Below, piece after piece: positions 55,844 to 59,905 of a DNA stretch of 59,905 nt; position 1 is the first letter of the stretch, and every line of letters begins with the position of its first letter. The stretch covers positions 1 to 59,905 of the forward strand of contig JAKUUR010000009.1 in assembly GCA_022448455.1 (NCBI GenBank). The letters are read 5' to 3'. The position numbers and the translations under genes were made by a program. A model generated the notes under the pieces. That model had not been told where the DNA came from. It saw only the letters and a list, made by a program, of their open reading frames with translations, and did no database searches. The DNA is from Candidatus Thioglobus autotrophicus (GTDB taxonomy: Bacteria > Pseudomonadota > Gammaproteobacteria > PS1 > Pseudothioglobaceae).

Positions 55844-57095
55844 TTTTCCTTTTTGATTTGCGGTACTGTTCCATAGTTTCATCGATAGTAGTTGCTTTAC
55901 TTAAACTTAAACTTGGAGTTGTATCTTTAAGTTTTGCCAGATGATCTGACCATTCTTGCATCATAGTTCTTCGCTCTTCTATATGATCAGAGTGGTTATA
56001 AGCCGCTTTTACAGTGTTGGATTTTGTGTGTGCTAATTGAAGCTCAATAATATCTGCTCTATAGCCAAGTTCATTTAATCTGATGCTAGCCATGTGTCTG
56101 AAGCCATGGGTTGTGAATGTAAATTTATCAATTCCTAAGCTTCTTATTGCAACCAGTAGAGCATTGGTTGTAATACTAGCGTTTTTGTTTCTTGGAGTTG
56201 GAAAAACATAATCACTTCCTGTGTCAATCTGACTCAAGTTCTTTAGCGTTGTCAGTACCTGGTAGCTCATAGGAACCAAATGAACTTTCTTCATCTTCAT
56301 GCGTTCAGCATTAATACGAATAAGTCTTGCATGAAAATCTACTTCACTCCATAACAAACCTGTTAGTTCACCTGGTCTTAAAAATACATGAGGTGCTATT
56401 GTTAAAGCAGCATTAACTTCATCACTTCCTATGTGTTGGTCAAGCATATTAAGTAACAATCCAATCTCCTTAGGGTCTGTGATAGTAGCGTGGTGTTTGA
56501 TGGGTTTCTTTTTAAAAATATCATTAGGTAAATCTCTAACTGGATTAACCGTAATAATTCCCATGCCAACAGAATGTGAAAATACACCATTGGCAATACC
56601 TTTAACCTTTTGTAGAGTATCTAACAAACCTTTGTCTTGGATTTCAAGAAGCAACTTAAGCATAATTGGGGAGTTAATTTGGTCAATAGGCATTTTTCCA
56701 ATAATAGGAAGCAAGTAGCTATTGGCTCTTTGAACAGTGTCTTCAGCATAACCGAGCGTCCATTCATCTTTCTTATTGTTAAGCCAATTAAGAAACATGC
56801 CCTTGAAAGATATTTCATCAGGATTATCTCTGTAGCTATATATTTTTGGAAATTTAGGATTTATTCCTTGTTTAAGAAGTTGCTTGTTTCTATCTCTAGC
56901 TTGCCTGGCATCTAGCAGTGATACTTCGAGGTAGGTACCTAATGCCATCATTGTGGCTTTATTGTTAAACCTGTATCTATGTCGCCAAAGCTTCGAGCCG
57001 TTTGGATTAATTTCTATACATAACCCATGAGAATCGGACACACGATAAAGTTTATGTTTGGGTCTGAGGTTTCTAACCTGTGTGTCATTAAGCAT
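55836..57095 (-). CDS. Tyrosine integrase of P4/CP4-57 type
   Basis: A 419-residue site-specific recombinase. Residues about 1-85 are the DUF4102 arm-binding domain (VSDSHGLCIEINPNGSKLWR). The SAM-like core-binding domain follows, then the catalytic domain with Arg240 (FLRPGELTGLLW), His330 and Arg333 (HGFRHMAS), His356 (LAHTKSN) and Tyr366 (AAYNHSD). All catalytic residues are present, so it looks intact. The gene starts 184 bases from the tmRNA-end scar at 57279 and runs away from it, the same order as ssrA-intA in E. coli. Confidence 0.93.
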   Translation of the reverse strand: MLNDTQVRNLRPKHKLYRVSDSHGLCIEINPNGSKLWRHRYRFNNKATMMALGTYLEVSLLDARQARDRNKQLLKQGINPKFPKIYSYRDNPDEISFKGMFLNWLNNKKDEWTLGYAEDTVQRANSYLLPIIGKMPIDQINSPIMLKLLLEIQDKGLLDTLQKVKGIANGVFSHSVGMGIITVNPVRDLPNDIFKKKPIKHHATITDPKEIGLLLNMLDQHIGSDEVNAALTIAPHVFLRPGELTGLLWSEVDFHARLIRINAERMKMKKVHLVPMSYQVLTTLKNLSQIDTGSDYVFPTPRNKNASITTNALLVAIRSLGIDKFTFTTHGFRHMASIRLNELGYRADIIELQLAHTKSNTVKAAYNHSDHIEERRTMMQEWSDHLAKLKDTTPSLSLSKATTIDETMEQYRKSKRKTI

Positions 57096-57097
57096 AA

Positions 57098-57144
57098 TGT
57101 GAGTAGATTTTTATAATTAAATAAAAATACAACATCTACTCACA
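57098..57144. promoter_or_regulatory. Inverted and direct repeats before the integrase gene
   Basis: TGTGAGTAGAT (57098-57108) and ATCTACTCACA (57134-57144) are perfect inverted arms with 25 bases between. Right after them a related direct copy TCTACTCTCA (near 57148-57157) follows. Repeats at this place could be integrase arm-type sites or an operator for autoregulation. The remainder of the 460-base gap up to 57555 contains the attachment scar and AT-rich DNA, no gene seen. Confidence 0.55.
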
Positions 57145-57278
57145 ATTCTACTCTCATTTATTTATGATGTCAAAAGAAGTAATAAGAAAGACTAAGAAGT
57201 AAAATGTCTTAAAAACCATATAGAATAAAAGTTTTATATGCTATTTGATTCTTTATGAGAAATAGTGAGAAAATTATA

Positions 57279-57301
57279 TGGTGGAGATGGGGGGAGTTGA
57301 A
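57279..57301 (-). other. Attachment-site scar: 3' end of tmRNA (ssrA)
   Basis: Read on the minus strand these 23 bases end in TTCAACTCCCCCC followed by ATCTCCACCA, the T-loop half, acceptor stem and CCA end of a bacterial tmRNA. Sequence further upstream on that strand does not continue as tmRNA, so only the 3' end is present, as left by integrases that use ssrA. It lies next to the integrase start. An intact ssrA is not in this window. Confidence 0.75.
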
Positions 57302-57555
57302 CTATCGTCTAAACCCCCTATTAATAAGGGATTGTTCATTTCCAAGTTAAAATTATATACACAATTCTATACACAAATAAAACTGGTAGATAATTAATTA
57401 GATAATAACTAATTACTATTGATTTACTACATAAGTCATTGATTTATAATGATAAATAACCACTATCCTACTCATATTTACACAGACTTTCAAGGGTACG
57501 GGTGTAATGGCCTGACTTATTTGGACACCTTTCAAGCCACTTTTTTTCAATTCAG

Positions 57556-59346
57556 CTACGCCTGAGTTTGCTTATTGACTTGTATTTGCCAAAGTCTCGC
57601 ATATTGGCCGTTGAGATCAAGCAACTGTTGATGCTTGCCTTGCTCGGCAATAGTGCCATTGCCAAGCACAATAATTTGATCGGCATCGACAATGGTGGAA
57701 AGGCGATGAGCAATCACCAACGTTGTGTGCTTATGCGCCAAACTCGCTAACGCCTTTTGTACCATTTTCTCCGAATACGAATCAAGCGCCGAAGTGGCCT
57801 CATCAAAAATCAATATCGGTGGATTTTTTAACAGCACTCGTGCAATCGCTAGACGCTGCTTTTCACCGCCTGAGAGTTTTAAGCCTCTCTCGCCAACCAG
57901 TGTGTCATAACCTTGCGGCAAGGAGTCAATAAAGCTGTCAATAAAACTGAGCTTCGCTGCCTGTTTAACTTCGGCTTCGGTTGCACCCGCACGACCGTAA
58001 GCAATATTGTAATAAATGCTTTCATTAAACATCACCGGATCTTGCGGTACGACACCCATCGCGCCGCGCACTGAGTCTTGGGTGAATTGTTTAATGTCTT
58101 GCTGGTCAATGCGTATTTCACCGCTAGAAATATCGTAAAAACGAAAGAGCAGCTTAGCAAGTGTTGATTTGCCCGCACCAGAAGGACCGACAATCGCTAC
58201 TTTTTGCCCCGGTTTAAGAACAAAGTTAATATTTCTTAGCAACTCCTGCTTGCCAGCGTAAGCAAAAGAGACGTTGTTAAATTTAACCTCGCCTTGAGTG
58301 ACTTTGAGCTCTGACGCATTGGCAACATCGGTGACTTTAGAGGAGCGATCCAATAGGTCGAACATATTGTTCATATCGATGAAATTATGTTTAATTTGAC
58401 GATAAATAATACCCAAACCACCGAGCGGAATAAAGAGCTGTAAGAGGAGTGCTTGAATCATAATAAGGTCGCCCAAGCTAAGGCTCTTATCAACTACACC
58501 TTGTGCTGCCATAATCAAAACAATGGTCACACCGATAGCAATCACCGCGCCTTGGACAAAATTAAGCGCTGTCATGGAAGTAAAGCTTTTGGTGGCAACA
58601 TCTTCCCAGCGCTGCATCGTCTCACCGTAACGATCGACTTCAAATTTTTCTTGATTGAAGTATTTGACGGTCTCGTAATTAATCAAACTATCGACCGCAT
58701 TGGTATTGGCCTCGGATTGCATATCGTTCATTTGGTAGCGATACTTCATCCGCCAAGTGGTAATGGCCAATGTTAACGTAACATAAAAGAACACAGTTAA
58801 TAAAGAGACGCCAGCAAAAAGAAGGTCGTAATTTAGCCATAAAATGCCGATTACTAAACATATCTCAAATAATGAAGGCAGAATATTAAAGACAAAAATG
58901 GAGAGTAAGGTGGAGACACTTTGGGTACCTCGGTCAATATCACGGGTAATACCGCCAATGCGACGATCCAAATGAAAGGATAAATCCAAAGTGTGTAAAT
59001 GCCTAAAGACGCCAAGTGCAATCAAATTCATCGCGTGATAACGAACTTTGGCAAAAATGGCATCACGAAGCTCATTAAACAGTGAACTTGCCAGTCGTAA
59101 AAGGCCGTAAGCTAGCAACATGCCGAGCGGCAACACCAAGACTAAATTCGTCTGATCAAGGCCATCAACGATCTCTTTTAGCGCAAGGGGAACCGCAACA
59201 TTAGCCAATTTCGCCAACATTAAAAAACTAACAGCCCAAATAACACGAGCTCGCATTTTGAGTAAATACGGCAAGAGCTTTTTTAAAACCTTAATATCTC
59301 TGGTTTTAAAATCGTAAGCCTTAGTTTGGTTACTGCTTGAATGCAT
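57556..59346 (-). CDS. ABC exporter of the ATM1/HMT1 (ABCB7) type
   Basis: A 596-residue half transporter: six membrane segments in residues about 30-310, then an ATPase domain with Walker A GPSGAGKST, signature LSGGEKQRLAIARV, Walker B LIFDEATSALD and H-loop IAHRLSTI. FHLDRRIGGITRDIDRG in the first half is the ATM1/HMT motif tied to glutathione-linked export of metal or sulfur compounds. Its base composition looks less AT-rich than the integrase region. Its start overlaps a truncated mobile-element gene by 10 bases. Confidence 0.92.
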   Translation of the reverse strand: MHSSSNQTKAYDFKTRDIKVLKKLLPYLLKMRARVIWAVSFLMLAKLANVAVPLALKEIVDGLDQTNLVLVLPLGMLLAYGLLRLASSLFNELRDAIFAKVRYHAMNLIALGVFRHLHTLDLSFHLDRRIGGITRDIDRGTQSVSTLLSIFVFNILPSLFEICLVIGILWLNYDLLFAGVSLLTVFFYVTLTLAITTWRMKYRYQMNDMQSEANTNAVDSLINYETVKYFNQEKFEVDRYGETMQRWEDVATKSFTSMTALNFVQGAVIAIGVTIVLIMAAQGVVDKSLSLGDLIMIQALLLQLFIPLGGLGIIYRQIKHNFIDMNNMFDLLDRSSKVTDVANASELKVTQGEVKFNNVSFAYAGKQELLRNINFVLKPGQKVAIVGPSGAGKSTLAKLLFRFYDISSGEIRIDQQDIKQFTQDSVRGAMGVVPQDPVMFNESIYYNIAYGRAGATEAEVKQAAKLSFIDSFIDSLPQGYDTLVGERGLKLSGGEKQRLAIARVLLKNPPILIFDEATSALDSYSEKMVQKALASLAHKHTTLVIAHRLSTIVDADQIIVLGNGTIAEQGKHQQLLDLNGQYARLWQIQVNKQTQA

Positions 59347-59813
59347 CGAGTGTCGCTTTAGTTAGAAAAGGCTTGGTTGTAAGGATTGATTTTAGAATGG
59401 ACGAATACTCTGGTGATAATCATATTCTTTCTACCTTTATCAATCGACAGAAACAATGGATTGAAAGAACCTACAAGACTAAACATATTGGTCATGGGTG
59501 GGCGAGAGAAAAAGAAAAAGCTAAGAAACAACATTATCATGTTTATTTGATTATTGATGGAGATGTTATTCAGAATCCAACAAAGTTACTTAAACGAATC
59601 AACGCTAAATGGTATAAGCATGGGAGTATTTGGATTCCTACGAAGAAACTTGAAACAGATCGAGGCTGTTTTTATTACATTGATAAACATAACTATAAAG
59701 ATGAGAGAGCAGAAGTAATTGAAAGGTTATCTTATCTAGCTAAAACTAGAGGGAAAGGTTATAAAGATAAACAAGCTAAGAACTATTCTGTAAGTAGGTT
59801 AAAGGCTAAGTAA
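59337..59813 (+). pseudogene. YagK/YfjJ (inovirus Gp2-like) domain protein, 5'-truncated
   Basis: The open frame starts after a stop at 59322-59324. Its protein contains LVVRIDFRMDEYSG, KKQHYHVYLIIDG, KRINAKWYKHGSIW and YYIDKHNYK, a pattern of the YagK/YfjJ C-terminal (inovirus Gp2) domain. The domain begins at once, before the first ATG (59397), and the only earlier start is a TTG inside the ABC gene's start, so the N-terminus is probably lost. In E. coli this family is carried by CP4-57 and CP4-6. It converges on the partial integrase, overlapping it by 15 bases. Confidence 0.65.
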
Positions 59814-59905
59814 GAATTTACTCCAATCTTCCATCATTGGTTTTCTTTCCTCTAAATATAGTGCGTGGTTGTAAACACCTCTAACTCCAGTAATCTCATG
59901 TGCTA
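59799..59905 (-). CDS. Second tyrosine integrase, C-terminal end (cut by window edge)
   Basis: The minus-strand frame entering at the window edge reads AHEITGVRGVYNHALYLEERKPMMEDW and ends at TAA (59799-59801). This matches the end of P4-type integrases: the AH of the last catalytic histidine box, the nucleophile Tyr in VYNHA, then LEERKPMMEDW. The complete integrase at 55836 has the parallel LAHTKSNTVKAAYNH and IEERRTMMQEW, so the two are relatives, not copies. Only about 35 residues are visible. Confidence 0.85.
   Translation of the reverse strand, partial: AHEITGVRGVYNHALYLEERKPMMEDWSKFLLSL

Noticed and set aside
57279-57400. Complete tmRNA or tRNA gene
   Set aside because: Only the 3'-terminal 23 bases match; the T-stem 5' strand and everything upstream on that strand do not fold as tmRNA or tRNA, so it is only an attachment scar.

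Overview
The window reads as a gene-dense, AT-rich chromosome segment of a marine gammaproteobacterium. The housekeeping genes (proC, gph, bioA, priA, ybeY, tilS, accA, aroG) are proteobacterial in type. The catabolic load (MttB-like/dimethylglycine dehydrogenase pair, inositol, dihydroxypropanesulfonate, TRAP transporters) recalls the heterotrophic side of the SUP05/Arctic96BD-19 ('Ca. Thioglobus') group. That placement is inference from gene content; there is no rRNA in the window.

Layout. 1-8.7 kb: compact housekeeping block (proC fragment, gph-bioA, priA back to back with ybeY, accA-tilS overlapping, a LysE exporter, an EamA permease, a DUF1289 protein). 8.8-16.5 kb: methylated-amine and proline catabolism, with a DMGDH-like flavoprotein and a non-pyrrolysine MttB-family protein divergent from a bifunctional putA. 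16.5-33.5 kb: a 15-gene, one-strand inositol operon with an ABC transporter and an RpiR regulator. It carries a second kinase, a second IolB, a second aldolase type, a second Gfo/Idh dehydrogenase and a PhyH-type dioxygenase that the standard pathway does not need. 33.6-37.2 kb: aroG, a frameshifted small ORF, a thioesterase, S-adenosylmethionine decarboxylase and an ABC-2-like membrane protein. 37.3-52.8 kb: two TRAP transporters and a GMC oxidoreductase flank a seven-gene sulfonate operon (suyA, suyB, a ComC-like dehydrogenase, hpsN, an SDR, a zinc alcohol dehydrogenase and a GntR regulator). The predicted route takes 2,3-dihydroxypropane-1-sulfonate (DHPS) through sulfolactate to pyruvate and sulfite. 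52.8-59.9 kb: a mosaic right end with an AlpA-like regulator, a complete tyrosine integrase, a tmRNA 3'-end attachment scar, a truncated YagK/YfjJ-like gene and the C-terminus of a second integrase at the window edge. A diacylglycerol-kinase-type gene, a DegT aminotransferase and an ATM1-type ABC exporter are interspersed.

How it works together. The middle of the window is an uptake-and-oxidation unit for small polar organics of the kind algae release: cyclitols, sulfonates, betaine-like amines and proline. All three solute-binding-protein genes are followed by an intrinsic-terminator-like hairpin before their permease genes, which would make the binding protein more abundant than the membrane parts. 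A roughly 36-bp promoter-like element is nearly duplicated in front of the inositol binding protein and the first TRAP binding protein, hinting at shared control.

Most novel-looking points: the doubled inositol gene set with a 2-oxoglutarate-type dioxygenase inside it; the shared promoter element; the small ORF broken only by an A8 tract; and the apparent tandem ssrA-targeted elements at the right end. All functions are assigned by reading sequence motifs; no search was run.
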